This document shows, in pieces, positions 1 through 8,519 of a stretch of 64,000 bases of DNA. The notes below the pieces were generated by a model. That model saw only the letters and a program-made list of their open reading frames with translations, searched no databases and was not told the DNA's origin. The position numbers were made by a program, and so were the translations under genes. The stretch's first letter is position 1, and each line of letters opens with the position of its first letter. The stretch is from Methylocella tundrae (GTDB taxonomy: Bacteria; Pseudomonadota; Alphaproteobacteria; Rhizobiales; Beijerinckiaceae): positions 3,258,501 to 3,322,500 of the forward strand of contig NZ_CP139089.1 in NCBI RefSeq assembly GCF_038024855.1, in the 5' to 3' direction.

Positions 1-2
1 CC

Positions 3-1256
3 GTCGCGGTTCTAACGTTCCTCCTTTGGTTCTTCCTTGGCCCCACGCCTTCTTTCAGCTATGCGCTGGTCGCCATGGTCACCGTGCTGATCATCGCCTG
101 CCCCTGCGCCATGGGGCTTGCGACGCCGACCTCGATCATGGTCGGCACCGGGCGTGGCGCGGAACTCGGCGTCCTGTTTCGCAAGGGCGACGCCCTGCAG
201 CAACTGGCCGACGTCAAGGCTGTAGCGCTCGACAAGACAGGCACGATCACCAAGGGCGCTCCCGAACTGACTGACCTTGTTCCAGCGGCGGGCTTTTCGC
301 GCGCAGACGTTCTGGCGCTCGTCGCCGCCGTCGAGGCGCGCTCCGAGCATCCGGTGGCGGTCGCCATAGCGGCGGCGGCGCGCAGGGAGGGCCTGGTTCT
401 GAAGCCGGCCGAGCAATTCGACGCCAAACCCGGCCTTGGCGTCGAGGCCATCGTCGATGGCCGCCGCGTGGCGGTCGGGTCCGATCGCTTCATGGGGGGG
501 CTCGGCGTCGACGTCGGCGGCTTCGCGCAGGAGGCGGGGCGCTTCGGCGCAGAGGCGAAATCGCCGCTTTACGTGGCGATTAACGAAACGCTCGCGGCGC
601 TGATCGTCGTCGCCGACCCGATCGCGGACGGCGCGAAAGAGGCTGTCGCCGCCTTGCGGGCCGAGGGGCTCGATCTCGTCATGATCACGGGCGACAATCA
701 GAAGACCGCCGAGGCGATCGCCAGGGCCGTCGGCATCGACGCGGTCGTCGCCGAGGTCTTGCCCGAGGGCAAGGTCGAGGCGGTCGAGCGCATCAAGGCG
801 AGGAGCGGCGCGACAGCCTTTGTCGGCGACGGCATTAATGACGCGCCGGCGCTCTCCGCCGCCAATGTCGGCCTCGCCATCGGCAGCGGTACGGATGTCG
901 CGATCGAGGCGGCCGATGTCGTGCTGATCGGCGGCGATCTCGGCGCGGCGGCGACGGCCGTCGCGCTCAGCCGGGCGACGATGCGCAATATCAAACAAAA
1001 TCTGTTCTGGGCCTTCGCCTACAATATTCTGCTGATTCCGGTGGCGATGGGCGCGCTTTATCCGTCCTTCGGCGTCATGCTGTCGCCGATGCTGGCGGCC
1101 GGCGCCATGGCGTTTTCGTCCATCTTCGTCGTCTTCAACGCGCTGCGGCTGCGCCGTTTTACGTCGCCACTCGCGGCGCGCGGCAAGAGGGAGGGGCGGC
1201 CGGGCCTCGCAAGGCAGGGCCTCGACGAAAATCTGGCGGAGGCGAAGCCGCGATGA
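3..1256 (+). CDS. Copper-type P1B ATPase, C-terminal part (5' end outside window)
   Basis: ATP-driven transition-metal (probably Cu+) exporter of the inner membrane. The reading frame is open to the left edge of the window, so the metal-binding and first membrane segments are missing. Visible are the CPC metal-site motif in [13 protein letters not shown], the phosphorylation motif DKTGTITKG, the TGDNQKTA nucleotide-binding motif and [10 protein letters not shown], followed by two C-terminal membrane helices ([18 protein letters not shown] and [19 protein letters not shown]). CPC with this C-terminus is typical of CopA/ActP. The gene ends 70 bases before purH on the same strand and shows no functional link to it. 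Cu rather than Ag specificity is inferred from the family. Confidence 0.93.
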   Translation, partial: VAVLTFLLWFFLGPTPSFSYALVAMVTVLIIACPCAMGLATPTSIMVGTGRGAELGVLFRKGDALQQLADVKAVALDKTGTITKGAPELTDLVPAAGFSRADVLALVAAVEARSEHPVAVAIAAAARREGLVLKPAEQFDAKPGLGVEAIVDGRRVAVGSDRFMGGLGVDVGGFAQEAGRFGAEAKSPLYVAINETLAALIVVADPIADGAKEAVAALRAEGLDLVMITGDNQKTAEAIARAVGIDAVVAEVLPEGKVEAVERIKARSGATAFVGDGINDAPALSAANVGLAIGSGTDVAIEAADVVLIGGDLGAAATAVALSRATMRNIKQNLFWAFAYNILLIPVAMGALYPSFGVMLSPMLAAGAMAFSSIFVVFNALRLRRFTSPLAARGKREGRPGLARQGLDENLAEAKPR

Positions 1257-1326
1257 AACGAAGATAGGATCGGCTCCAGCTTCATGCTAACAGCCTGCTT
1301 TACGCAGCCAGCAGGTGGAAGCCTCA

Positions 1327-2919
1327 ATGCCGATCGAGTTCCGTCGCGCCGCACGGGCGCTGATCTCCGTCTCCGACAAAACCGGCCTCGTCGATTTCGC
1401 GCGCGGCCTCGCCGCTCTCGACATCGAGCTGATTTCGACCGGCGGCACCCATAAGGCGCTCGTCGAGGCGGGGCTCGAGGTCCTGGACGTCGCCGACGTC
1501 ACCGGCTTTCCGGAGCTGATGGATGGGCGCGTCAAAACCTTGCATCCGAAAGTGCACGGCGGCCTCCTCGCCATCCGCGAAAACCCCGAGCATGAGGCGG
1601 CGATGCTGGCGCATGGCATCAGCCCCATCGACCTTCTCGTGGTGAACCTTTACCCGTTTCAGGCGACGATCGACGCAGGGGCCGATTTCGACCAATGCAT
1701 CGAGAACATCGACATCGGCGGTCCGGCGATGATCCGCGCCGCCTCCAAAAATTTCAATGACGTCGCCGTCATCGTCTCGGTCGAAGATTACGCGCCTCTG
1801 CTCGCGGAACTGCGGGCGAATGGCGGCGCGACGACGCTCGCCCTGCGGCAGAAGCTCGCGCAGAAGGCGTTTGCCCGCACGGCGACTTACGACGCCGCGA
1901 TTTCGAATTGGCTCGCTGAACAGATCGGCGAGGATGCGCCGGCCTTCCGCGCTTTCGGCGGCAAGCTCGCGCAGACCCTGCGCTACGGCGAGAACCCGCA
2001 TCAGAAGGCGGCTTTCTATGTGACGCCCGAAAGGCGTTATGGCGTCGCCACCGCGCGGCAGCTGCAGGGCAAGCAGCTCTCCTATAACAATATCGGCGAT
2101 ACGGACGCGGCTTTCGAACTTGTCGCCGAGTTCGATCCCGAGCGCACCGCCGCCGTCGCCATCATCAAGCATTCAAACCCGTGCGGGGTCGCCGAGGCGG
2201 CCAGCATCGAGGCGGCCTATGCGCTGGCGCTTCGCTGCGACCCGGTTTCCGCCTTTGGCGGCATCGTCGCCCTCAATCGCCGCCTCGACGCCAGGGCGGC
2301 GGCGGAAATCGTCCAGGTCTTCACCGAAGTCATCATCGCGCCTGAGGCCGACGAAGAGGCGATCGCGATCGTCGGCGCGAAGAAGAATCTGCGCCTGCTG
2401 CTGACCGGCGGCATGCCCGATCCGCGCGCCAGCGGCCTGACGCTTCGTCCTGTCGCCGGCGGCCTGCTGGTTCAGGGGCGCGACAATGCCGTCGTCGACG
2501 ATATGGAATTGCGCGTCGTCACCAAGCGCGCGCCGACCGAAGCTGAATGGCGCGATCTCACCTTCGCGTTCCGGATCGCGAAGCATGTGAAGTCGAATGC
2601 GATCGTCTACGCCAAGGACGGCGCGACGGTCGGCATTGGCGCCGGGCAGATGAGCCGCGTCGACTCGACGCGGATCGCGGCGATGAAAGCGGCGGACGCC
2701 GCCAAGGCGGCTGGATTGCCGCGCAGCCTTGCCGTCGGCTCGGTGGTCGCGTCCGATGCGTTTTTTCCTTTCCCCGATGGCGTTCTGACGGCAATCGAGG
2801 CGGGGGCGACGGCGCTCATTCAGCCGGGGGGATCCGTGCGCGACGCGGAGGTCATCGCGGCGGCGGACGCCGTGGGGGTCGCCATGGCATTCACCGGATT
2901 CCGTCATTTCCGCCACTGA
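1327..2919 (+). CDS. purH: Bifunctional AICAR formyltransferase / IMP cyclohydrolase
   Basis: Catalyses the last two steps of de novo purine synthesis: formylation of AICAR and ring closure to IMP, in the cytoplasm. The N-terminal MGS-like IMP cyclohydrolase domain (about residues 1-150) begins [12 protein letters not shown] in family style and carries the STGGTHKAL and [13 protein letters not shown] motifs. The AICARFT domain follows, with [37 protein letters not shown] and the C-terminal [11 protein letters not shown]. Length (530 aa) is normal. I chose ATG 1327 because AGGTGG lies 8 bases upstream; an in-frame GTG at 1315 would add four residues. Confidence 0.97.
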   Translation: MPIEFRRAARALISVSDKTGLVDFARGLAALDIELISTGGTHKALVEAGLEVLDVADVTGFPELMDGRVKTLHPKVHGGLLAIRENPEHEAAMLAHGISPIDLLVVNLYPFQATIDAGADFDQCIENIDIGGPAMIRAASKNFNDVAVIVSVEDYAPLLAELRANGGATTLALRQKLAQKAFARTATYDAAISNWLAEQIGEDAPAFRAFGGKLAQTLRYGENPHQKAAFYVTPERRYGVATARQLQGKQLSYNNIGDTDAAFELVAEFDPERTAAVAIIKHSNPCGVAEAASIEAAYALALRCDPVSAFGGIVALNRRLDARAAAEIVQVFTEVIIAPEADEEAIAIVGAKKNLRLLLTGGMPDPRASGLTLRPVAGGLLVQGRDNAVVDDMELRVVTKRAPTEAEWRDLTFAFRIAKHVKSNAIVYAKDGATVGIGAGQMSRVDSTRIAAMKAADAAKAAGLPRSLAVGSVVASDAFFPFPDGVLTAIEAGATALIQPGGSVRDAEVIAAADAVGVAMAFTGFRHFRH

Positions 2920-3173
2920 TTTTGCGCACACCCCATTTTCTGGCGTCGCCCGGAGCCGCGGAGTTAATCCTCCGTTAAGGCTATATCTGATTGTTTTATT
3001 TAATAAAACGCTTTGCAATTTATTGTGAATGCTGCAATGCAGCAGGGTGTGATATGTCACCTACTGTTCAGTTTGAACGAGCGATAGTGATCTCAACGCC
3101 GGGACAATGACCCCGGGTTAAGTTTCGGGAAACTCTAGGCGGCTATCGCTGAATAGGTATCGGAGAGACTAAA
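2920..3173. other. Intergenic region with AT-rich palindromes between purH and the YbjQ-like gene
   Basis: No gene is visible in these 254 bases. There is a perfect AT-rich inverted repeat at 2993-3009 (GTTTTATT, one base, AATAAAAC) and a smaller one at 3031-3043 (GCTGC-AAT-GCAGC). The first could act in termination after purH or as an operator for the downstream gene; no U-tract follows it. Base composition drops clearly here compared with the flanking genes, which fits a promoter region. Confidence 0.4.
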
Positions 3174-3461
3174 ATGCTTATCAGCACAACGGACTCTATT
3201 GATGGAGGCCGTGTTCTTTATCCCATCGGCAAGATCAAGGCCGCTTCTGCCTGGCACGTCGTGCAGGTCGACGGCCGCCAAAGCAACTGGCGTGAACTCG
3301 CTCTGCGCGAATTGATCCGTCAGGCGGAAGATGTCGACGCCGATGCAATCATCGATGTTAATTATGAGACGGACGGGGTTGTTCCTGTCGAGGAAACCGG
3401 CGTAAGCCTCCGGCGCATTCTTGCTACCGGAACGGCTGTGAAACTCGCCCTCGCCGCTTGA
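3174..3461 (+). CDS. YbjQ/UPF0145-like putative heavy-metal-binding small protein
   Basis: Small cytoplasmic protein (95 aa) resembling the YbjQ (UPF0145, 'heavy-metal-binding') family: an N-terminal beta strand LISTTDSIDGGRV, a central helix rich in acidic residues, the family-like DADAIIDVNYETD segment and a C-terminal GTAVKL strand. It has no signal peptide or membrane segment. GGAGAG lies 7 bases before the ATG. The biochemical role of this family is not firmly known; metal binding is only suggested by the family name. It is a single gene ended by a strong hairpin. Confidence 0.7.
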   Translation: MLISTTDSIDGGRVLYPIGKIKAASAWHVVQVDGRQSNWRELALRELIRQAEDVDADAIIDVNYETDGVVPVEETGVSLRRILATGTAVKLALAA

Positions 3462-3493
3462 GTAGCAAGGCGTTCGAAAAGCCAATCCGCTCA

Positions 3494-3518
3494 GCGACTC
3501 GCCCCCGCGGCGAGTCGC
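3494..3518 (+). terminator. Perfect GC hairpin after the YbjQ-like gene
   Basis: A 10-bp perfect stem (GCGACTCGCC / GGCGAGTCGC) with a 5-base loop starts 33 bases after the stop codon. No T-run follows, so it is an L-shaped or factor-assisted terminator candidate, or a transcript-stabilising hairpin. Confidence 0.5.
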
Positions 3519-3709
3519 GAGCCGGCCCGGATAGATCGAGAACGATCTCCGCCTCACGCCAAAGCGCGCCGCCGGCTCAGACCTAGCTCAAAACATGGAA
3601 CCGCCGCCGCCATCGAGCCCTGAATGGCGGTCCGCAGAATGCTTGCGCAACGCGCAATCCGCATCGGATTGCCGATAAGCGTAAAGGACTGAGCGGCCGG
3701 CGCTGCTGC

Positions 3710-5062
3710 TCAGTGCGGGACGTGCGGCCCGATTTGCTGAACCGATTCGCTGAATTGATCGACCTGATCGCCGAAATGATCGCGCGTCTCCGGATCGACG
3801 ATGGCGACAGGGGCGGAAACAACGAGGCCGGCGGCGTGACCAACCGACGACGCGGCGCTCGCCGTCGTTTCCATGATTTTCTCGCCGAAGCCGACTTGTG
3901 AATTGGTCAGTGCCTGGCCGGACGCGAGGCTGCGGCCGATCAGTTCGACGATTTTCGGATCCTCGGCGAATTTGCCGTGATTGAATTGATCGTGCGAAGG
4001 CAGGTGGGTGAGATTGATGACGGTGATATTTTCCCGCTCGAGCATGGATTTGTAAGGCTCGATATCCGGATTGATGGCCCCTAAGCGCGGGGCGCCCCAC
4101 AATTGTTTCGACGCGGCAAGCGCGCGGTCGTCTTCGGACACGAATAATGCGATATGCGGGCGATCAGGTCCCATCGCCGCGATCTGTTCGCGGGAGACGT
4201 CGACATCGACGTCCGGATCCGCGAGGAGGACGAGTTTGATCTTCTTGGCGACGCGTCCATCGCGGATCGCCATTTGCCGCAACGCTTCGAGGGTCACCCA
4301 ATTACCCATCGAATGGGCGAGGATCGAGATCTTCTTGACCTTCGGGTTTTTGACTAGATAGCGCAAAAGCGCTTCGAGAGAGTCGCGAGAATAATTTGTG
4401 CTTTCGCGATCATAGCCATAGGCGAAGACATTGCCTTTCGAGGGCCAGGTGAACAAAACGGGCGCGACCTCGCCAAGAGCGCCCGAATCGTGCAGAATCT
4501 GCGCGAAGCCATAAACAGTGTTTTCGTAGCGCTCATTGAAGCCATGTACGAAGACCAGCGCCTCGCTTTTATTCGATTCGCTGAGAAGCCGGGAGAATGT
4601 GGCGATCGCCTGATCTTTGTTGATGACCTCGGCCTTAAGGGTCACAAAATCGGTTTCCGGATTGCCCGGAAGCTGCTTTGGCCACTGAACCTGACCGATC
4701 GTGCGATTGGCGTCCGGCGGAATCGAAACCATCATATCGGCGAAACCGGGCTCAAGGGCTCTGCCTCCCGCAAACATGATCGCTGAACTCTCAGCCCGCG
4801 TGCGCGTCGTCGCAACCACCATTTCGACGTGGGTTGTTCCCGGCGCGTTGGCGTAGGAGGAGGGCACGGGCGCGAGATAGCCATTGATGGTGGAGCAGCC
4901 GCCGAGGACCAAGGCGGCGATGCAGGCCAGCGGCGTGATGCGCAGGATCGACGCCGCGCCAAGCCGGGCATTCCTTCGCGCGGGCGAAGGACGCACATTC
5001 GAACGCGCGCGCGAAGGAAACGCTCCGCCTCTACACAAAACCTGACGCATCTGACCAACCAC
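3710..5062 (-). CDS. DUF900-family alpha/beta hydrolase, putative lipoprotein
   Basis: Predicted serine hydrolase of the DUF900 / esterase-lipase superfamily; substrate unknown. A hydrophobic segment around residues 42-56 ends in a lipobox-like LVLGGC (Cys56), suggesting anchoring as a lipoprotein, although the stretch before it is unusually long (about 40 residues), so the true start may be further in. Hydrolase signs are FVHGFNE (oxyanion strand), the nucleophile elbow LAHSMGNW, an acidic residue in LLADPDVDVDV and a late His in LPSHDQFNHG. The C-terminal ~60 residues (small, Ala/Ser-rich, then acidic) are an extension of unknown role. The gene stands alone between two intergenic gaps. Confidence 0.8.
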   Translation of the reverse strand: MVGQMRQVLCRGGAFPSRARSNVRPSPARRNARLGAASILRITPLACIAALVLGGCSTINGYLAPVPSSYANAPGTTHVEMVVATTRTRAESSAIMFAGGRALEPGFADMMVSIPPDANRTIGQVQWPKQLPGNPETDFVTLKAEVINKDQAIATFSRLLSESNKSEALVFVHGFNERYENTVYGFAQILHDSGALGEVAPVLFTWPSKGNVFAYGYDRESTNYSRDSLEALLRYLVKNPKVKKISILAHSMGNWVTLEALRQMAIRDGRVAKKIKLVLLADPDVDVDVSREQIAAMGPDRPHIALFVSEDDRALAASKQLWGAPRLGAINPDIEPYKSMLERENITVINLTHLPSHDQFNHGKFAEDPKIVELIGRSLASGQALTNSQVGFGEKIMETTASAASSVGHAAGLVVSAPVAIVDPETRDHFGDQVDQFSESVQQIGPHVPH

Positions 5063-5220
5063 GCCGCCGCGCGGCCCGGATCTGGGCCGTCTGACCGAAC
5101 CGTGGCTTTATTGCGGCGCCTCGTCAAGGCGCGAGGTCTTCGCAAGAGGCGTCAATTAAAAATTGCGTTAAGGGCGCAGCATTGGCGCCACACCGTCGCG
5201 CAGGCCTTTCTACGTGCTAG

Positions 5221-5334
5221 TAGAGCATATTCCGATCAGATCGGTCGATCTGATCGACAAGAATATGCTCCAGCTTTTGAATCTGGAGCGATTTCTGATC
5301 GATCGAATGCCTCCATTCGATTGAAAGCGCTCTA
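5221..5334. repeat. Hairpin-forming intergenic repeat element (REP-like)
   Basis: A 114-base unit bounded by inverted ends TAGAGC (5221) and GCTCTA (5334). Its left half holds a long stem: GAGCATATTC at 5223-5232 pairs with GAATATGCTC at 5261-5270, and inside it CGATCAGATCG pairs with CGATCTGATCG around a 2-base loop. The right half carries CTCCAG...CTGGAG and CTGATCGATCG-type partial repeats. Such GATC-rich mosaic hairpins occur in many copies between genes of Rhizobiales. The outer right end overlaps the stop codon of the transglutaminase-like gene, so it may also help terminate that transcript. Confidence 0.7.
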
Positions 5335-6174
5335 GGCGCTTTGCCGTTCAAGGCCGCGGACGAGCGTTTCGTCGACTTCTTCCGTCCAGACGCGAAAGCC
5401 CTTGAGAATATGGGGGCCAAAAGAGGTCGCGAGCGGAATATCGGTGGCGTCCCGTCCCCGCGCCACGGTGATGCGGCCGATGCGCGGCGTATTGTGGCGT
5501 GCGTCGAAGGTAATCCAGCGGCCGTCGAGATAGGCTTCGAACCAGGCGTTGTAGTCCATCGGCGCGGGATCCGGCGGAACGCCGATGTCGCCAAGAAATC
5601 CGTTGGCGTAGCGCGCCGGAATATTCATGCAGCGGCAGAAAGCGACGGCGAGATGCGCGAAATCGCGGCAAACGCCGATGCGTTCATTATAGGCCTCATA
5701 GGCCGTGCGCGTCGCTCGCGCATATTGATAGCCGAAGGTCAGATGGTTGCAGACGAAATCGCAGATCGCCTTCACCCGCGCCCAGCCGCGCGGCGCCGAT
5801 CCGAACAATTGCCAGGCGATGTCGCCGAGCTTGTCGGTCTCGCAGTAGCGGCTGCCGAGGAGATAAACCAGCGTTTCGCTCGGGAGAAATTCCAGCGGGA
5901 CTTCCTGGGCGTGTTGCTCATAACCGTCCGGGAGACCATTGTCCTCGATGACGAAATCGCGCGAAACGGTAAGGTCGCCGGCCGGGGCGACGAACCGCCG
6001 GACCTGATTGCCGAATGAATCCAGATAGGTATGCGTCGCGATCGACGGATCGGCGCTAAAGGGGGTTTTGTAGCGGATGCGATAATCATATTCGGGATGC
6101 GAATCGAGAAGACACACCATCAATGTGGGTTGAAAGCATTGAAACGTGAGTTCGTATCCGTAGCGAATCAGCAT
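5332..6174 (-). CDS. Transglutaminase-like cysteine protease-fold protein
   Basis: 280-residue cytoplasmic protein with an N-terminal bacterial transglutaminase-associated domain (about 1-100) and a transglutaminase-like core. The catalytic Cys is in the GVCRDFAHLAVAFCR segment and the catalytic Asp in TFDARHN. At the position where many members have His-Ala-Trp-Phe-Glu this one reads MDYNAWFEAYLDGRW, so the usual His is Asn. As I recall, an alphaproteobacterial subfamily also varies here, so this may be normal. Members may be proteases or peptide hydrolases rather than cross-linking enzymes. Its stop codon is supplied by the end of the adjacent repeat. Confidence 0.82.
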   Translation of the reverse strand: MLIRYGYELTFQCFQPTLMVCLLDSHPEYDYRIRYKTPFSADPSIATHTYLDSFGNQVRRFVAPAGDLTVSRDFVIEDNGLPDGYEQHAQEVPLEFLPSETLVYLLGSRYCETDKLGDIAWQLFGSAPRGWARVKAICDFVCNHLTFGYQYARATRTAYEAYNERIGVCRDFAHLAVAFCRCMNIPARYANGFLGDIGVPPDPAPMDYNAWFEAYLDGRWITFDARHNTPRIGRITVARGRDATDIPLATSFGPHILKGFRVWTEEVDETLVRGLERQSA

Positions 6175-6294
6175 GTGTGGTCCCGTTCATCTCTGTCGGC
6201 TGAAGGGACCGCCAGACGCGTGTCCCTCGCAACGTCAAATTCGCGTCATAAAGCGCCGACGACGTTTCGAGTTCCATGCGTCTCAGCCCATAAG

Positions 6295-6873
6295 TTAGGC
6301 ATTGCGCTCGTAGATTCCGATCATGCACCCCTTGGCCAGCGTGTGCCCACGCAGGATTTTAAGGATTTCCTTTTTGCCGGGAGGCTCATTGAGCTCCGGG
6401 ATATGATCAATTGCATAAATTTCGAATACATAGCGGTGCGGCCCGTGGCCCGGCGGCGGATCGGGCGGCGTCCATGACGCCTGCATCAAAGAGTTCCGGC
6501 CAAGCAGCAATCCCTCGGTCGCCGCGGCGCTTTTACGCGTCAATGCGCCAGGAATGAGATCATCGTCGCTGGCCGGCGTCTTGATCGCCAGAGCGTGAAT
6601 GAAGGGCGCCGGCGTCGGGCTGTCCGCGTCCTCAACGACAAGCACGATGCCGGCGGCGCCGTCCGGCACCCCGCGCCATCGCAGCGGCGGCGATTCGCCC
6701 TCGCCATCGGCCGAGAAAAGCGGGGGGATCGCTTCGTTGTCGTCAAAGGCGACGCTCTCGACCCTGATGATTTCAGGCGCGTCCAAAGCAGCGTCGGCGT
6801 AGATCAGCCTTTCGAGCCCCGGCCTCACATTTTTGAGCGCATGGCCGATCGACGAGGGCAATTTCCCGAGCAT
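6295..6873 (-). CDS. PEBP-family protein (YbhB/YbcL type)
   Basis: Phosphatidylethanolamine-binding-protein fold (Raf kinase inhibitor-like) of 192 aa. Typical features are FSADGEGESPPLRWRGVPDGAAGIVLVVEDADSP split by usual spacing (ligand-pocket DxD-like and P-x-L strand), the GxHRYVFEIYAID segment near residue 150 and a C-terminal helix ending LAKGCMIGIYER. The first ~35 residues precede the usual fold start and contain no signal peptide. Physiological ligand is unknown for bacterial members. It lies downstream of prfA and the EamA gene on the same strand, with a 76-base gap. Confidence 0.85.
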   Translation of the reverse strand: MLGKLPSSIGHALKNVRPGLERLIYADAALDAPEIIRVESVAFDDNEAIPPLFSADGEGESPPLRWRGVPDGAAGIVLVVEDADSPTPAPFIHALAIKTPASDDDLIPGALTRKSAAATEGLLLGRNSLMQASWTPPDPPPGHGPHRYVFEIYAIDHIPELNEPPGKKEILKILRGHTLAKGCMIGIYERNA

Positions 6874-6949
6874 GGATCACCTCTTTTGGTAAGCTGAGGT
6901 AACGCGCCGGAAGCCGAATGGTTCGAAGCGAAAGCTTTGCGCGGCCCGC

Positions 6950-7387
6950 TCAGCCCCTGTAGGCGACGAGCAACGCGCCGCAGGCGATGAGCGCGACTCC
7001 GGCCCAATTGGGACCGCTGAGGCGTTCGCCCAGAAAAGCGACGCCGAAGATGGCGACAAGAACAGTCGAAAGCTTGTCGATCGGGGCGACGCGGGCGGCC
7101 TCGCCAAGCTTAAGGGCGCGAAAATAGCAGATCCAGGAGGCGCCGGTCGCAAGACCCGAGAGGGCGAGAAAAAGATAGGTGCGCGGCGAAATCGACGCGA
7201 GCGGCTGAAACTGCCCCGTCGCCGCGAGAATCGCGCTGAGCACGCCGACGATGATGACCGTGCGGATGAGTGTGGCGAAGTCGGAATTGACGTTGGCGAC
7301 GCCAACCTTTGCAAAAATCGCCGTCAACGCCGCGAAGCATGCGGAGAGAAGCGCCCAGATCAGCCAGGACGCGGCGAGGCCCTTCAC
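6950..7387 (-). CDS. Single-domain EamA/DMT-type transporter
   Basis: Inner-membrane protein of 145 aa with five hydrophobic segments, one EamA repeat, as in the small COG2510-like branch of the drug/metabolite transporter superfamily. The C-terminal half has the family segment [21 protein letters not shown]. Full-size DMT transporters have two such repeats, so this one probably dimerises. Substrate is unknown. The ATG overlaps the prfA stop by 4 bases (ATGA), so it is translationally coupled to prfA. Confidence 0.85.
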   Translation of the reverse strand: MKGLAASWLIWALLSACFAALTAIFAKVGVANVNSDFATLIRTVIIVGVLSAILAATGQFQPLASISPRTYLFLALSGLATGASWICYFRALKLGEAARVAPIDKLSTVLVAIFGVAFLGERLSGPNWAGVALIACGALLVAYRG

Positions 7388-8466
7388 AGCCTCTGGCTTT
7401 CGCTGTCCGCCAGCAGGGAAGCTTGATGATGGGTGATGAGGGCGTCGATGATTTCGTCCAGCGCCTCGCCGGTCATGACCTTGTCGAGCTTATAGAGCGT
7501 CAGGTTAATGCGGTGATCGGTCACGCGGCCTTGCGGAAAATTATAGGTGCGGATGCGTTCCGAACGGTCGCCCGAGCCGACTTGCGAGCGCCGGTCCGCC
7601 GCGCGCTCGGCGTCGAGCTTTTGTCTTTCGGCGTCGTAGATGCGCGAACGCAGGAGCGACATCGCCCGCGCGCGGTTCTTGTGCTGGGAGCGTTCATCCT
7701 GCACGAAAATGATCGTGCCGGTCGGAATATGGGTGATGCGAATGGCCGATTCCGTCTTGTTCACATGCTGGCCGCCGGCGCCCTGCGCGCGCATGGTGTC
7801 GATTTTCAGGTCGGCTTCGTTGATATCGACGTCGACGTCCTCCGCCTCGGGCAGCACGGCCACGGTCGCCGCCGACGTATGGATGCGCCCCTGCGTTTCG
7901 GTATCCGGCACGCGCTGGACGCGATGCGCGCCCGATTCGAACTTGAGGCGCGCGAAAACGCCGCGGCCGACGATCTCGGCGATGATCTCCTTGAATCCGC
8001 CCGCCGTTCCCTCGCTGGCCGAAATGATCTCGACCTTCCAGCCTTTCGATTCAGCGTAGCGTTGATACATGCGGAAAAGATCGCCGGCGAAAAGCGCGGC
8101 TTCATCGCCGCCGGTTCCGGCGCGCACTTCGAGAATGGCGCTTTTTTCGTCCGCGGCGTCCTTCGGCAGGAGCGCGATCTTCAATTGCTGCTCCAACTCC
8201 TCGAGACGCATGTGCGCGGCCCGCAGTTCCTCTTCGGCGAGGCCGCGCATCTCGGCGTCCGTCGCCGAATCAGCGAGCATCGCCTCAAGGCCGTCGACTT
8301 CGGCGGTCTGCGTGCGATAGTCGCGGATCGCCGCCGCGACGCCCTCAAGCCCGGCGAGTTCGCGCGAGAGCGAGACGAACAATGCCGGCTCGACCGCCTC
8401 GTTGAGGCGGGCGGAGATTTCCTCGAAGCGGCGTAAGATGAGATCGAGCTTTTCTTGCGGCAGCAT
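7384..8466 (-). CDS. prfA: Peptide chain release factor 1
   Basis: Releases completed proteins at UAA and UAG. At 360 aa the length is normal. It has the GGQ peptidyl-hydrolysis motif in [12 protein letters not shown] (about residue 235), the stop-codon recognition strand [18 protein letters not shown] and the conserved [13 protein letters not shown] helix. The recognition tripeptide reads P-D-T rather than the P-A-T of E. coli; as I recall this is usual in alphaproteobacteria. The expected partner prmC is not next to it; an EamA gene is. Confidence 0.97.
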   Translation of the reverse strand: MLPQEKLDLILRRFEEISARLNEAVEPALFVSLSRELAGLEGVAAAIRDYRTQTAEVDGLEAMLADSATDAEMRGLAEEELRAAHMRLEELEQQLKIALLPKDAADEKSAILEVRAGTGGDEAALFAGDLFRMYQRYAESKGWKVEIISASEGTAGGFKEIIAEIVGRGVFARLKFESGAHRVQRVPDTETQGRIHTSAATVAVLPEAEDVDVDINEADLKIDTMRAQGAGGQHVNKTESAIRITHIPTGTIIFVQDERSQHKNRARAMSLLRSRIYDAERQKLDAERAADRRSQVGSGDRSERIRTYNFPQGRVTDHRINLTLYKLDKVMTGEALDEIIDALITHHQASLLADSESQRL

Positions 8467-8519
8467 AATTGTGTTGAAATGGAAGGGAATGGACGCGGTT
8501 TGCGGAACAGGGACCCGAC

